NCBI RefSeq assembly: GCF_023715535.1
Contig: NZ_JAMBOI010000011.1
Coordinates: forward strand, 1 to 64,000
Direction: 5' to 3'
DNA from: Sporosarcina luteola
GTDB lineage: Bacteria; Bacillota; Bacilli; Bacillales_A; Planococcaceae
DNA: 64,000 bases
Shown here: piece by piece, positions 53,259 through 63,224 of the stretch
Layout of the letters: each line of letters opens with the position of its first letter
How positions within the stretch are numbered: position 1 is the first letter of the stretch
Program-made: the position numbers and the translations under genes
Notes under the pieces: model-generated
What the model was told of the DNA's origin: nothing
Seen by the model: the letters and a program-made list of their open reading frames with translations, nothing else
The model's database searches: none

Positions 53259-54671
53259 TCAGCCTGTGTATTGAATCAGTTGAGCGACCACTAATGTGAC
53301 AATCCCAATTGCTGAAAACACAAGGAATAGAGGCATATAGAAACGAATCCATTTTTGCCAAGATACACCGGCGATAACGAGTGCAGCCATAAAGTAACCA
53401 GATGTCGGGAATAGAATATGGGCAAAGCCGTCTCCGAACTGGAACGCAAGTACAGCTGTCTGTCTTGTTACGCCGAGCAGGTCTGAAAGTGGCCCCATGA
53501 TCGGCATCGTGACTAAGGCCTGTCCACTTCCGGACGGGATAATAAAGTTAATGGCCAACTGGACCAGATACATCCCTACTGCACCGAGAACAGATGGCAT
53601 CTCACCGACCATTGAACCGAGGCTGTAAACGATCGTATCCATAATTTGTCCGTCTTCAAGCACAACAGCGACAGATCGGGCAAGCCCAATAATAATGGCT
53701 CCCATAAGCACATCTCGGAATCCTTCCGTGAAAGCGTTTGAAATCTGGGTAGCGTTCAGTCCGGCAATCACGCCAACAACAATCCCCATAAAGATGAATA
53801 ATCCTGCCATCTCAACCATGAACCAACCGTGCTGAAGCACACCATACACTAAGAAGCCAAGGAAGAGGAGTGCAGCAACTGAAGCATATTGCTGTCTTTT
53901 GTTCATGCTTTTCGCTTCAATTTTATCTCTCTGCTTGTAAAGTTGCCTTTTTTCTTGGTCATCTTCATACACGTAACTGTGTAAAGGATTCTGCTGAACC
54001 TTTTTTGCATAGCGCATGATGAAGAAGATTCCCACCGATACACAAACAATAAATAGAGCTAAACGAAGCGGCAATCCTGAAAACACCGGGATACCGACAA
54101 TCTTTTGCGATAATCCTACGTTAATCGGGTTTAAAACCCCAGTAGTAAACCCGACGACCGTACCGACAAGAGCAATCGATGCAGCCACTATGGAATCATA
54201 CCCCAAAGCGATGATTAACGGCATGATCACAGGGATATAAACGAGCGATAGCTCAGGGGTTCCAATTAATGTTGCCCCAATCGCAAACACTGTTGTTAAA
54301 ATCGGTATGAGCAAAATACTGTTTTTCGCAAAACGGTTTGCCATCCTGTCCACGACCACTTCAATGATTCCAGTCGTCTTCAGCACCGCGAACATACCAC
54401 CGATAATAAACGTGAAAAAGACAATTTCACCCGCATCAATCAGTCCCCGCGGAATAACAGTAAGGAAATCAGCTATGCCAATTGGTGCAGCGTCGACTTC
54501 TGTAAATGAGTTCGGGTCAATCGATGTTCTTCCGTCAGGACCTGGCACACGGTCAAACTGACCTGCAGGAATAAAGTACGTCGAAATGGCTGCAAGCGCA
54601 CTGAATGTAAAAAGAATGACATAAATATGGGGAAGTTGAAACTTCTTTTTATTACCCTTTTCCTTTGTCAT
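53259..54671 (-). CDS. YfcC/DcuC-family transporter
   Basis: A 470-residue membrane transporter with about twelve helices of the C4-dicarboxylate/YfcC group. It has FQLPHIYVILFTFSALAAIS, a periplasmic PGPDGRTSIDP loop, FTFIIGGMFAVLKTTGI and INFIIPSGSGQALVTMPIM. YfcC relatives have been linked to basic amino acid or acetate metabolism; the substrate here is unknown. The start at 54671 follows GGAGG, and the upstream 26 codons are unsupported. The 260 bases beyond (54672-54930) hold no gene. Confidence 0.83.
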   Translation of the reverse strand: MTKEKGNKKKFQLPHIYVILFTFSALAAISTYFIPAGQFDRVPGPDGRTSIDPNSFTEVDAAPIGIADFLTVIPRGLIDAGEIVFFTFIIGGMFAVLKTTGIIEVVVDRMANRFAKNSILLIPILTTVFAIGATLIGTPELSLVYIPVIMPLIIALGYDSIVAASIALVGTVVGFTTGVLNPINVGLSQKIVGIPVFSGLPLRLALFIVCVSVGIFFIMRYAKKVQQNPLHSYVYEDDQEKRQLYKQRDKIEAKSMNKRQQYASVAALLFLGFLVYGVLQHGWFMVEMAGLFIFMGIVVGVIAGLNATQISNAFTEGFRDVLMGAIIIGLARSVAVVLEDGQIMDTIVYSLGSMVGEMPSVLGAVGMYLVQLAINFIIPSGSGQALVTMPIMGPLSDLLGVTRQTAVLAFQFGDGFAHILFPTSGYFMAALVIAGVSWQKWIRFYMPLFLVFSAIGIVTLVVAQLIQYTG

Positions 54672-54930
54672 ATTGAAACCTCCAAACTTAGTTTGTGTTT
54701 TACAGACTACTAATGAATCTACTAGTATCCCGTAGTTTTGTTGTTTCATGTATCTCAGCCTTATTATACAAGCTCCTTACGTAAGAGTCGTTAGACCTTG
54801 TAGCCAATAAAATACAATTACATTGTTGAAGTAACACAACAGAAATTTCCGATTTGTCAACACTGCACAAATGCTTGTGCATGAATTACGCAAAATTACG
54901 TTAATTTATGTAAAATACATACTTGAGAAT

Positions 54931-54979
54931 AAAAAAAGAAGCTCCTCAAAAGTCAATATGACTAAAGAGAAGCTTCTTC
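54931..54979 (-). terminator. Terminator of the nup-like operon
   Basis: On the minus strand: AAGAAGCTTCTC / GAGGAGCTTCTT followed by seven T, 31 bases beyond the last permease gene. Confidence 0.85.
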
Positions 54980-55009
54980 ATATTTGATAAAGCTAATTTG
55001 GAAAGTGGA

Positions 55010-55969
55010 TTATCTCTTCCCTTTATCATAAATTTCGCCCAACGCTCTTGGAGCTCGATTTGATTTAGAGAAAAAGATCAATAACAATAACGTTACTACA
55101 TACGGTAAAATCATGAATAAATCTGTGAAGCTACTTGGTAATGCCATCGACTGAGCAATAAACATGCCACCCGATTTAGCAAAGCCAAATAACAGACAGG
55201 CTCCTAAAGTAGGGAGAATCCTCCAGTTGCCAAAGATTAAAGCTGCAATCGCCAAGAATCCATATCCCATATAAATACCTGAAGAAAATTGGGCTGAAAT
55301 GGAATAGGCAAAACACATGCCGGCTAGACCTGATAACAGTCCTGATATAAGGACCGCAGAAAACCGTATTTTCGATACACTTACACCTGCTGCATCAACG
55401 GATTGAGGATTTTCCCCACTCGCTCGTAGACGCAATCCAAACTTTGTTTTATATAATACATACCAAGCAAAAATGGCAATCACAATGATGATTACTTGGA
55501 ACGGATACACATTCGTAAATACCGCACCAATCACAGGTATATTGGCTAAACCGTCAATCGTAAATCGCTCCGATACACCTAATCGGAACTTGTCCGAAGC
55601 CGCTCCGAATACGAGGGCATTGATCTGTGTTGTTAAGAATGTCGTTAGCGCTAACGCCAAAATATTAATGACGACACCGCTGATGACTTGATTTGCCTTA
55701 AATTTAATACTTAGTACAGCATGAATAATGGAAAAGCCCATTCCGCCAATCATCGCAAACAGTAACGCCACGTAGAACATATCCTCAATAGCTGCTCCTG
55801 AAGCATTTGCGATCAAAACAGCTGACATGGCTCCGATGAATGCACCGAACCCTTGAAAACCTTCAAGCGCTAAGTTGGTAATTCCGCTTTTCTCACTATA
55901 AATACCGCCTATTGCCATGATAAAAAGTGGCAGAGCAAAGGATAATCCATCAATAATAATCGTATCCAT
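55010..55969 (-). CDS. nupQ: Nucleoside ABC transporter permease (NupQ-like)
   Basis: A 319-residue permease with about eight to ten helices of the BPD_transp_2 family: GIYSEKSGITNLALEGFQGFGAF at the N-terminus, VVINILALALTTFLT, and SGLAGMCFAYSISAQFS. It starts right after the NupP stop (adjacent, no gap). By comparison with B. subtilis NupNOPQ it would form half of the pore for guanosine uptake. Confidence 0.85.
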   Translation of the reverse strand: MDTIIIDGLSFALPLFIMAIGGIYSEKSGITNLALEGFQGFGAFIGAMSAVLIANASGAAIEDMFYVALLFAMIGGMGFSIIHAVLSIKFKANQVISGVVINILALALTTFLTTQINALVFGAASDKFRLGVSERFTIDGLANIPVIGAVFTNVYPFQVIIIVIAIFAWYVLYKTKFGLRLRASGENPQSVDAAGVSVSKIRFSAVLISGLLSGLAGMCFAYSISAQFSSGIYMGYGFLAIAALIFGNWRILPTLGACLLFGFAKSGGMFIAQSMALPSSFTDLFMILPYVVTLLLLIFFSKSNRAPRALGEIYDKGKR

Positions 55970-57121
55970 TTATGATTCACTGTCCTTTCGATCCACTTCT
56001 TTATCCTTCAAGCGGCTGACTTTATATTTCACGTACGCACTACATGCACTAAACAATAAGATTAACCCGATGATCACAGAAGCAATTTCTTGTCTGATGC
56101 CAGCCTGTGAACTCATATACGTGCTTCCTTGGTCAATAATTGATATTAAGAAGGATGAAAAAATAATCCCGACTGGATGAGCGTTTCCTAATAGTGCCAC
56201 CGCAATGGAGTCAAAACCGATATTTGTTAACACTTTTGGCTGTATGGAACCAAAATAGCCTAAATAATACGTCACACCTGCAAGACCAGCCAATCCGCCT
56301 GAAATGACCATGGCTAAGACCGTATTGCTTCCGACCTTTATTCCTGTATACTTCGCCGCATTCCGGTTGGATCCTACTGCTTTAATTTCAAAACCAACGA
56401 CTGTTTTATCCATCAGAAACTTGATGAAAACCGCGATTGCGATGGCCAAAATAAAGCCCAATGGAATATTCATTTTCATGTTTGCGATTTCAACATTAAC
56501 TAACGTCAATCGCGCTGCTTCCGTAATATATTTAGACTGTCTTGAAATCGGGTCAATATAATACATATGAATAAAGAAGCTGATAACGTATTGGGAAATG
56601 TAATTCAGCATAATCGTAGTTACGACTTCATGGATGTTGAATTTATATTTTAGCCACCCGACTAATCCGCCCATCAAGCCGCCGGCAACCATTCCGACAA
56701 GTAATACAAGCGGTTTTGCAATAAAAGCATCTAACCCACTGTAACCAACAATAATGGTCGCTAAAAACCCGGAGGCGAGCATTTGACCGGAAACCCCAAT
56801 GTTGAATAGTCCTGCTCTAAGGGCAACGGCCACCGCTAGACTGGCAAATACCATTGGCGTCATGGCGTTCAGCAATTGCAAAAAGTCGGTCAGCATGCTC
56901 TTGTAGCCGGCGTACGTTGGCTTCGGCAAGATTCCCGCTCCTTGGAACAAGTTGTAAAATGCTTGGAACGGATTTTTGCCGAGCAAAAGGATGATAATCG
57001 CCGCAGCTATGAAACTGACTAGTATAGAGGCAACCGGAATGCTGATTGGTTGCCATTTTTCATTTCTTAGTGGCCAAATCAGACGATAACGTAGACTTGT
57101 TTTCTTTTTATCCTTACTCAT
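55970..57121 (-). CDS. nupP: Nucleoside ABC transporter permease (NupP-like)
   Basis: A 383-residue permease of the same family as NupQ, with a longer N-terminus. It has ALRAGLFNIGVSGQMLASGF, EVVTTIMLNYISQYVISF and a late FSSFLISIIDQGSTYM. It overlaps the ATPase gene by 8 bases, indicating coupled translation. Confidence 0.85.
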   Translation of the reverse strand: MSKDKKKTSLRYRLIWPLRNEKWQPISIPVASILVSFIAAAIIILLLGKNPFQAFYNLFQGAGILPKPTYAGYKSMLTDFLQLLNAMTPMVFASLAVAVALRAGLFNIGVSGQMLASGFLATIIVGYSGLDAFIAKPLVLLVGMVAGGLMGGLVGWLKYKFNIHEVVTTIMLNYISQYVISFFIHMYYIDPISRQSKYITEAARLTLVNVEIANMKMNIPLGFILAIAIAVFIKFLMDKTVVGFEIKAVGSNRNAAKYTGIKVGSNTVLAMVISGGLAGLAGVTYYLGYFGSIQPKVLTNIGFDSIAVALLGNAHPVGIIFSSFLISIIDQGSTYMSSQAGIRQEIASVIIGLILLFSACSAYVKYKVSRLKDKEVDRKDSES

Positions 57122-58649
57122 GCTTTGCCCCCATCATATATTCGCCGACTTCATTCGTCGTTAATGATTCACTGCTTGCGATCTTTTGAAATTGGCCATT
57201 ATAGATAACACCGATTGTATCCGCTACATTCATAATTTCGTCCAGCTCTAACGAAACAAGTAAGATCGCTTTTCCTTGATCGCGTTGTTCGATGATCATC
57301 TTATGAATGTTTTCGATTGCACCAATATCTACTCCCCGTGTTGGCTGAACGAAAATCATTAGCGGCGATTGCAATTCGATCTCACGGGCAATTATTGCTT
57401 TTTGCTGGTTGCCGCCACTCATCGAACGAACTTGCGTCTTAATCCCTTGTCCACTTCGAATATCATATTTATCAATCAACTGACTGCCAAATTGGTCGAA
57501 TTCCTGTTTATTCAGAATTCCTTTATTCGAAAACGGCTCTTTGTAATACTGCTTTGAAGCTAAATTCGTCGCTACATCAAAATCCAAAAACAGTCCAAAT
57601 CGTTGACGATCTTCAGGTACATACGAGATTCCGGATTCAGTTCTGTTTCGTATACTGTCATTCGTAATGTCCTGTCCATTGAGGAAGATATTTCCGCCGC
57701 TCGCCTTTACTAAACCGGCAATGGCATCCGCTATTTCAACTTGGCCATTATCTGCGACCCCTGCAATCGCGAATATTTCGCCACTGCGTATCGTAAAGGA
57801 AACGTCTTTGACTACTTCAAATCCGTCCTCATTTTTCACGGTTAACTGTTCTACTTTCAATACTTCTTCTTTAAATTGAGCAGGTGCTTTTTCAGATTCA
57901 AAGCTTACTTCCCTACCGATCATTAATTGAGCCATAAGATTCGTCGATGTTGTCTTCACATCCAACACATCAATCAATTTACCTTTGTTCAATACGGCAC
58001 ATCGGTCGGCCACTTTCTTAATCTCTTCTAACTTATGTGTGATGAGGATGATTGTTTTTCCACTGTTTCGGAGACCTTCGATAATACCGAGGAGAAAATC
58101 AATTTCTTGTGGCGTTAGGACTGCCGTTGGTTCATCAAAAATAAGGATTTCAGCTTCACGGTAAAGTACTTTTAAAATTTCAACACGTTGTTGCATGGAT
58201 ACTGTTAGATCGGCGATTCTTTTCGTAGGATCCACTTCTAAACCAAAGTTCTTGGACAGTTCTTCAATTTTACGATTGGCATTTCGAATACCGACATATG
58301 GAAAGAGACCGGCAAATTTGCTGATGGGCTCAACCCCTAAAATGATATTCTCTGTAATCGTATAATCCTCCACTAGCTTAAAATGCTGATGGACCATTCC
58401 GATGTTAAGGTTAGCCGCATGGTTCGGCGAACTGATTTGTACCTTCTCTCCCCGAATATAGATTTCTCCTTCATCGGGTTCGTACATCCCGCACAGAATA
58501 CTCATCAATGTTGATTTTCCTGCTCCATTTTCACCAAGCAAGGCAAAAATTTCACCTTTCTTAATGCCAATGGATACGTCATCATTTGCTACGATTCCAG
58601 GGAAACGTTTCGTAATATGTTTCATTTCAACGATATAATCAGACATCAT
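57114..58649 (-). CDS. nupO: Nucleoside ABC transporter ATPase (NupO-like)
   Basis: A 511-residue double ATPase of the sugar/nucleoside importer type. The first domain has GENGAGKST, DLTVSMQQRVEI (variant signature) and LIFDEPTAVLTP. The second has a degenerate Walker A (GVADNGQVEIADA), signature MSGGNQQKAIIA and LMIFVQPTRGVDIGA. A degenerate second Walker A is usual in this family. GGAGGAG precedes ATG ATG. Confidence 0.92.
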   Translation of the reverse strand: MMSDYIVEMKHITKRFPGIVANDDVSIGIKKGEIFALLGENGAGKSTLMSILCGMYEPDEGEIYIRGEKVQISSPNHAANLNIGMVHQHFKLVEDYTITENIILGVEPISKFAGLFPYVGIRNANRKIEELSKNFGLEVDPTKRIADLTVSMQQRVEILKVLYREAEILIFDEPTAVLTPQEIDFLLGIIEGLRNSGKTIILITHKLEEIKKVADRCAVLNKGKLIDVLDVKTTSTNLMAQLMIGREVSFESEKAPAQFKEEVLKVEQLTVKNEDGFEVVKDVSFTIRSGEIFAIAGVADNGQVEIADAIAGLVKASGGNIFLNGQDITNDSIRNRTESGISYVPEDRQRFGLFLDFDVATNLASKQYYKEPFSNKGILNKQEFDQFGSQLIDKYDIRSGQGIKTQVRSMSGGNQQKAIIAREIELQSPLMIFVQPTRGVDIGAIENIHKMIIEQRDQGKAILLVSLELDEIMNVADTIGVIYNGQFQKIASSESLTTNEVGEYMMGAKHE

Positions 58650-58755
58650 TCATTCTCCTCCCTCGGAAATCGGAAAAATAATAGAAGTTCATCATTCCCT
58701 AAACATTTAGTAGGGAACTGATAAACTTCTATTGTCATTGTGTCTTTACTTACTT

Positions 58756-59907
58756 TTATAGTCCTGGAAACTTTTCTGGAGTATGTTCATTAAAATTGGA
58801 TGCAGGTACGATTGTGCCATCTTTCACTAACTCATACGCCTCATTCAATTTGCTTAGCGTATCCTCAGATAATTGATGACGACCTTCTTCTTTAATAAAA
58901 CCTGTGGAATCTGTATCTGCATGAAGAACTACATTTCCGCCTGTAAAGGATCCATCAGCAACAGAATTCAATGCCTTTTCAATATTCATCGCCATGAATT
59001 TCACGCCGGATGTTAACACGATATTTTTAGAGCCAGTTGCACCGTCATCATATTGGTCAACATCCACCCCAACTACTTTCACGTCGCCCTTCGCTTCCTT
59101 AACTGCTGTGAAGACACCATTACCAGTGCCGCCTGCAGCAACGAAAATAATATCAGCACCTTGTTTAATCAATGCATTGCCGATTACTTTACCAGTCGCT
59201 TCATCCGCAAAGGATCCTGCGTAGTTACCGCCAACATTAGCACCCGTTACATCAGTTCCTGCATAACCAGATAGTTCAACAAGTTCAACATTTTTTCCAT
59301 AAACCTTGTTCGCGTAATTTACGCCTGATTCAAAACCGAATTGATAGTTTACATTCGAAGGATAAGCGATCCCATTTACAACCGCTACTTTGTTTGTCTT
59401 CGTTTCAAGTGCTGCAGCCATTCCTGCAAAGAAACCACTCTCTTGCTCGGCGAAATTCATTGCATAAATATTGTCGAAATCAGTTTGGCCATCTACAGGA
59501 GCTGGCTCAGTGTCATTCATGATAAAGATCTTATCCGGATTTTCTACAGCGATGCTGGAAACCCCAGCAAATTGGAAACCAGGTGTAACAATTACATCAT
59601 AATCCGCCACGATATCGGCAACTGCTTGTACAGCAGCTGCTGGATCGCCTGTTGGCTCTTTAACAGACTTTACTGTTGCTGTTGGATTGTTTTTAATAAA
59701 GTTCAAAATACCGTTATAGTTATCTTCATTGAAGCTGCCATCATCAACACCAGAAGGACTTGTTACGATGGCAATTTTCAAGCCTTCACCATCAGTTCCC
59801 GCCTTGTCTTCTTTTTTATTAGCCGTGTTATTTCCGCACGCGGCCATAACAACAGTCATGAAAGCAAGGAATAATACCATTGCTATTTTCTTTGTGCTGT
59901 TCGTCAT
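58756..59907 (-). CDS. nupN: BMP-family nucleoside-binding lipoprotein (NupN-like)
   Basis: A 383-residue exported lipoprotein (lipobox VVMAAC) of the Bmp/Med family: VTSPSGVDDGSFNEDNYNG (the usual DxGSFN), VTPGFQFAGVSSIA, NFAEQESGFFAGMAAAL, and DIIFVAAGGTGNGVFTAVKE in the ligand pocket. It captures nucleosides for the NupOPQ importer. It is the first gene of the operon and directly follows a guanine-type riboswitch, which fits a purine nucleoside substrate. Confidence 0.9.
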   Translation of the reverse strand: MTNSTKKIAMVLFLAFMTVVMAACGNNTANKKEDKAGTDGEGLKIAIVTSPSGVDDGSFNEDNYNGILNFIKNNPTATVKSVKEPTGDPAAAVQAVADIVADYDVIVTPGFQFAGVSSIAVENPDKIFIMNDTEPAPVDGQTDFDNIYAMNFAEQESGFFAGMAAALETKTNKVAVVNGIAYPSNVNYQFGFESGVNYANKVYGKNVELVELSGYAGTDVTGANVGGNYAGSFADEATGKVIGNALIKQGADIIFVAAGGTGNGVFTAVKEAKGDVKVVGVDVDQYDDGATGSKNIVLTSGVKFMAMNIEKALNSVADGSFTGGNVVLHADTDSTGFIKEEGRHQLSEDTLSKLNEAYELVKDGTIVPASNFNEHTPEKFPGL

Positions 59908-59946
59908 TTGAATGATCCTCCCTGTGGTGTATTGTCTTGTAAAAAT

Positions 59947-59977
59947 TAAAAAAGCACCGTGTAGATACCGGTGCTTG
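59947..59977 (-). terminator. Riboswitch-controlled terminator before nupN
   Basis: On the minus strand: AAGCACCG / CGGTGCTT followed by TTTTAA, between the purine aptamer and nupN. Confidence 0.85.
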
Positions 59978-60040
59978 ACTTCAGGAAGGTAGACAATAGA
60001 AATAAATAAGTCATTTATCTCTATCGTTATATATACTACC

Positions 60041-60105
60041 TCGTAGTCAAGCTATTTACGGCAGCTTGGTAGAAACTTTTGGGCCTATCCCCAATATTAT
60101 ACGAG
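60041..60105 (-). promoter_or_regulatory. Purine (guanine-type) riboswitch aptamer
   Basis: On the minus strand: P1 CTCGT/ACGAG, TATAAT, P2 TTGGG/CCCAA, the core AGTTTCTACC, P3 AAGCT/AGCTT with loop GCCGTAAAT, then GACTACGAG. The C in GACTAC is at the ligand-pairing site and points to guanine or hypoxanthine rather than adenine. Loop L2 reads GATAGG, one base shorter than the common GATATGG. Confidence 0.9.
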
Positions 60106-60130
60106 AATATTATTCAATTTTTACTACCCA

Positions 60131-60159
60131 ATAATAACACCTGAAAATCAAGGTGTCAA
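60131..60159 (-). promoter_or_regulatory. Promoter of the riboswitch-nup transcript
   Basis: -35 TTGACA (60159-60154), a 17-base spacer, -10 TATTAT (60136-60131), about 20 bases before the aptamer. The remaining 220 bases up to the next gene hold nothing else recognised. Confidence 0.82.
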
Positions 60160-60380
60160 TAAAAAACCGAATGATTAATTTAAAAAACGTTATATCGTTC
60201 GCTAATTGTGCGAACGACTAGAATTATCAGCCAAAAGTATAGGTAATATTCGCCTTCTTAATGTTTTAAATGTTTGCAACTAGCCAACTGAATTTGTACA
60301 ATTAGAGAATGCTTCAGAGTAGAGGTAGCAATGAAGTAGTAAATTGGTATTGTCAGAATAACAATTGGAGGTAGTTAAAA

Positions 60381-60902
60381 GTGAATAGCCATAATGCACA
60401 ATTTTTCATATCCAACCTTGGATTAACTCCACATCGAGAGGGCGGTTATTATAAACAATCATTCCATTCGACCGAAACGATTTCCGATCAGGAAGTAACG
60501 ATGAATTTCGAGGGGAAACGCATGCTATATACGAGTATTTACTTTCTCTTAACTTCGAAAGACATCTCCCATTTCCATCGTTTGAAATCGGATGAAGTAT
60601 GGTATTATCATGCGGGAAGTCCTCTAACCATTCATGTGATTGAGGAAAATGGGGAGTATAAAGAAATTAAATTAGGATTGAATTTGGATAAAGGAGAAGT
60701 CCCACAGGCGTTAGTTCCAAAAAACACTATTTTCGGATCATCAGTGATGGATCCGGATACTTTCTCTTTAGTCGGATGTATGGTTTCGCCTGGTTTTGAG
60801 TACAAGGACTTTGAGTTGTTTACACAGGAAGAGCTTTTACTGAAATATCCTCAATATGAAGACGTCATCTTAAAGATGGCTTATGAGAAAATTCCAGATT
60901 AA
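60381..60902 (+). CDS. Cupin-fold DUF985 protein
   Basis: A 173-residue protein of the Cupin_5/DUF985 family: LGLTPHREGGYYKQSFHS, IYFLLTSKDISHFHRLKSD, EVWYYHAGSPL and VGCMVSPGFEYKDFEL. The histidines and glutamates of the first three blocks would bind metal. The function is unknown. A GTG start follows GGAGG. Confidence 0.85.
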   Translation: MNSHNAQFFISNLGLTPHREGGYYKQSFHSTETISDQEVTMNFEGKRMLYTSIYFLLTSKDISHFHRLKSDEVWYYHAGSPLTIHVIEENGEYKEIKLGLNLDKGEVPQALVPKNTIFGSSVMDPDTFSLVGCMVSPGFEYKDFELFTQEELLLKYPQYEDVILKMAYEKIPD

Positions 60903-60913
60903 TGAATCGAATG

Positions 60914-60953
60914 AAAAAGAAGCTCCCCACAGGTCTGGGAAGCTTCTTTTTAT
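60914..60953. terminator. Terminator
   Basis: Arms AAAAAGAAGCTCCCCA / TGGGAAGCTTCTTTTT, between convergent genes. Confidence 0.88.
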
Positions 60954-60977
60954 TTGGTAAAGCGTATCTAAGTTCAA

Positions 60978-62507
60978 TTATTTTTGCTTAGATAGGAACG
61001 ATTCATATCTCTGAATAAACGCTGAAATATGAGCACGCGTTAAAATTTGGTCAGGTTTATACTCAACGCTTGAAGTCATTGTAGTAAGCCCATTATCTAT
61101 GAAAAATTGAATCGCTGTCTCTTCACTTACTGTTTCCCCATAGTGGTAAGACGCCATTAGTTGTGCCAATTTACCACGTTTAATGCCTATCTCCGCTTTA
61201 GCTCTAGAAGCTTTCGAACTTTCATTTGCTAGTACCGGCATTTCATACTTTTTCGCCATGTTGTATATGCCACTTCTACTCCAAGATGATGTAGGTTTTA
61301 CATTAGCCAATTCATCTTTTTCAGCGTAACGGAAAAAGATTGTCAGGAAGTGGTATTCAGTTAATTGACTGTTTGGTTTTAGATGCGTTTCGGCTTTCTT
61401 TGTTTTTGAATTCCACACTGTTCTGTCACCTTGTATTAAACCCTTGTCGATTGCCCAAATCATATCATCTGTCCACCAATCTATCCTGAAGTCTGCAAAC
61501 TTCTTAGCGTAAGCTGAGTAGTCCACTGGAGGTGTTGGTGTTGGTGTTGGCGTTGGTGTTGGCGTTGAAGCTGAGTCGGTTAAGTAACTTGATGCTACAT
61601 ACCCCTCTGTCCCGTCACTTCTTTTCACAGGATACCAAACAAAATGGTTTTTCTTTGTTGATACTTCATCATATACAAATGGTCCCGTTATGGTAACAAT
61701 TTCGCCCTTACTTAACGTACTGATTGAAGTATCACTACCCGTAGTTGGTCTTGACCTGAATGTTGGATTATTTGTAGCACTAACTTTTTGATTTCTTTCA
61801 AAAAAATGCTTTGATTTTGTTAATGGTAAACTAAAATCATAGTTCATCGTTGAAAATTTAATATTTTCTGTGCTGTTAGAGTCATATTGAAAATGTTCGC
61901 TTGAAAAAGGCAGCTCTGTTAAGTCTATCAATCCCAACTTCTCAATAATCCGGAGAATTCTTTCTTGATAGGCAGTTGCATTTCTTTCACCAGTTGCTTG
62001 GAAAATTGGACTATTAACTGGCTTCGTACCGTTATAAGCCATGATAGCGAAGTACCAATGTTCCAGTACATCTCTTTCCCCACCGTTGATGCTAGGCAAA
62101 TCCTTTCGCTTAAACATCGCATCTAGAATCTCTACACCAGCTTGAATATTGTAGAGGATATCGCTCTTTAGGCGATCTTGATTGTAGCCAGCCTGATTTG
62201 TAATCTGCATAATGCCAATTCCATTATCAGCTGTTACAATCGCTTCACCGTTCGAATCAAAATGACGCCAATTTCCGCTTTCACCTTCCGCTATTGCCTT
62301 CACAATTTCAGGAGGAACATCGTAACTCAGTGCTGTTTCTGTTAACAAACAGTTCATTGTGGAATAATCAGGATTTACTTTCGATGCCGAATCATACTCA
62401 CATGTATTTGCAATATTATTAGCTAATACATTTTCATCTATATTTAAAGATAGAGAGAGGGCACCAATGGCAATAACACTAATCAATGGTTTCAATATCT
62501 TCTTCAT
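60978..62507 (-). CDS. Secreted lytic transglycosylase-like protein with SH3 and SLH-like regions
   Basis: A 509-residue exported protein: a signal peptide, then a lysozyme-like SLT domain (about 50-195) with the probable catalytic Glu in AIAEGESGNW, GIGIMQITNQ and MAYNGT. A bacterial SH3 domain (about 245-315: FRSRPTTGSD, GYVASSYL) follows. Next come a (Thr-Pro)n linker coded by a GGTGTT-type microsatellite and a C-terminal region with weak SLH-like repeats (ITRAHISAF-like ILTRAHISAFIQRYE). It probably remodels cell wall. The AAAGGAAG site is unusually far (about 15 bases) from the ATG. Confidence 0.78.
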   Translation of the reverse strand: MKKILKPLISVIAIGALSLSLNIDENVLANNIANTCEYDSASKVNPDYSTMNCLLTETALSYDVPPEIVKAIAEGESGNWRHFDSNGEAIVTADNGIGIMQITNQAGYNQDRLKSDILYNIQAGVEILDAMFKRKDLPSINGGERDVLEHWYFAIMAYNGTKPVNSPIFQATGERNATAYQERILRIIEKLGLIDLTELPFSSEHFQYDSNSTENIKFSTMNYDFSLPLTKSKHFFERNQKVSATNNPTFRSRPTTGSDTSISTLSKGEIVTITGPFVYDEVSTKKNHFVWYPVKRSDGTEGYVASSYLTDSASTPTPTPTPTPTPPVDYSAYAKKFADFRIDWWTDDMIWAIDKGLIQGDRTVWNSKTKKAETHLKPNSQLTEYHFLTIFFRYAEKDELANVKPTSSWSRSGIYNMAKKYEMPVLANESSKASRAKAEIGIKRGKLAQLMASYHYGETVSEETAIQFFIDNGLTTMTSSVEYKPDQILTRAHISAFIQRYESFLSKQK

Positions 62508-62642
62508 ATCTGATTATTACACTTCCTTTCATATTTTCTAAAGTTAAAAGATTCATATATATGTTATCACAAACCATCTTCTTTATGTAACTTAACTCTA
62601 CGAGTTGTCAGCTAAGAAATCTTGATATGCAAATTTCATAAT

Positions 62643-62685
62643 CAAAAAAATAACCACCTCTCCAATTTTCTGAGAAGTGGTTATT
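62643..62685 (-). terminator. Terminator after the groEL fragment
   Basis: On the minus strand: ATAACCACTTCTC / GAGAGGTGGTTAT followed by seven T, consistent with the native end of a groE transcript. Confidence 0.85.
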
Positions 62686-62739
62686 CCTATACTAACTAAT
62701 TATGAATGAGACAGCTTCACAAAATAGCCTGTGAAGTGA

Positions 62740-63204
62740 TTACATCATACCGCCCATACCGCCCATGTCAGGCATGCCGCCGCCCATTCCAGCTGGTTCT
62801 GGGATATCTGCAACGACTGCTTCTGTAGATAGGAGCATTGCCGCCACGGATGCTGCATTTTGAAGTGCAGAACGAGTAACTTTTGTCGGGTCCACGATAC
62901 CGGCTTGCATCATGTTGACCCACTCGCCGTTCGCTGCGTTGAAGCCGATGCCGACTTCTTCGCGTTTCAAGCGGTCAACAACGATGGAGCCTTCAAGGCC
63001 TGCGTTGTTCGCGATTTGGCGAACTGGCTCTTCAAGTGCACGAAGAACGATTTTCACGCCTGTTGCGACATCGCCTTCTGTGCTTTCAAGAAGTGTTTCA
63101 ACTTTTGAATAGACGTTCACAAGCGCTGTACCGCCGCCGGATACGATTCCTTCTTCAACAGCCGCACGCGTTGAGTTCAATGCGTCTTCGTATTTTTCCT
63201 TCCT
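62740..63204 (-). pseudogene. groEL: 3' fragment of groEL
   Basis: The frame (open from 63204) encodes the last ~150 residues of the GroEL chaperonin: [70 protein letters not shown], and the Gly-Met-rich tail [14 protein letters not shown]. The other ~390 residues are absent. In their place, 20 bases upstream, ends a gene for a TPP enzyme. The sequence is intact and well kept up to the break. It is a partial duplication, a rearrangement or an assembly join. It cannot work as a chaperonin. Confidence 0.9.
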
Positions 63205-63224
63205 TCAACCGATTATGAATAAAA

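Noticed and set aside
61530-61570. GGTGTT/GGCGTT microsatellite as a possible regulatory repeat
   Set aside because: It encodes the Thr-Pro linker of the transglycosylase protein in frame, which explains it fully.
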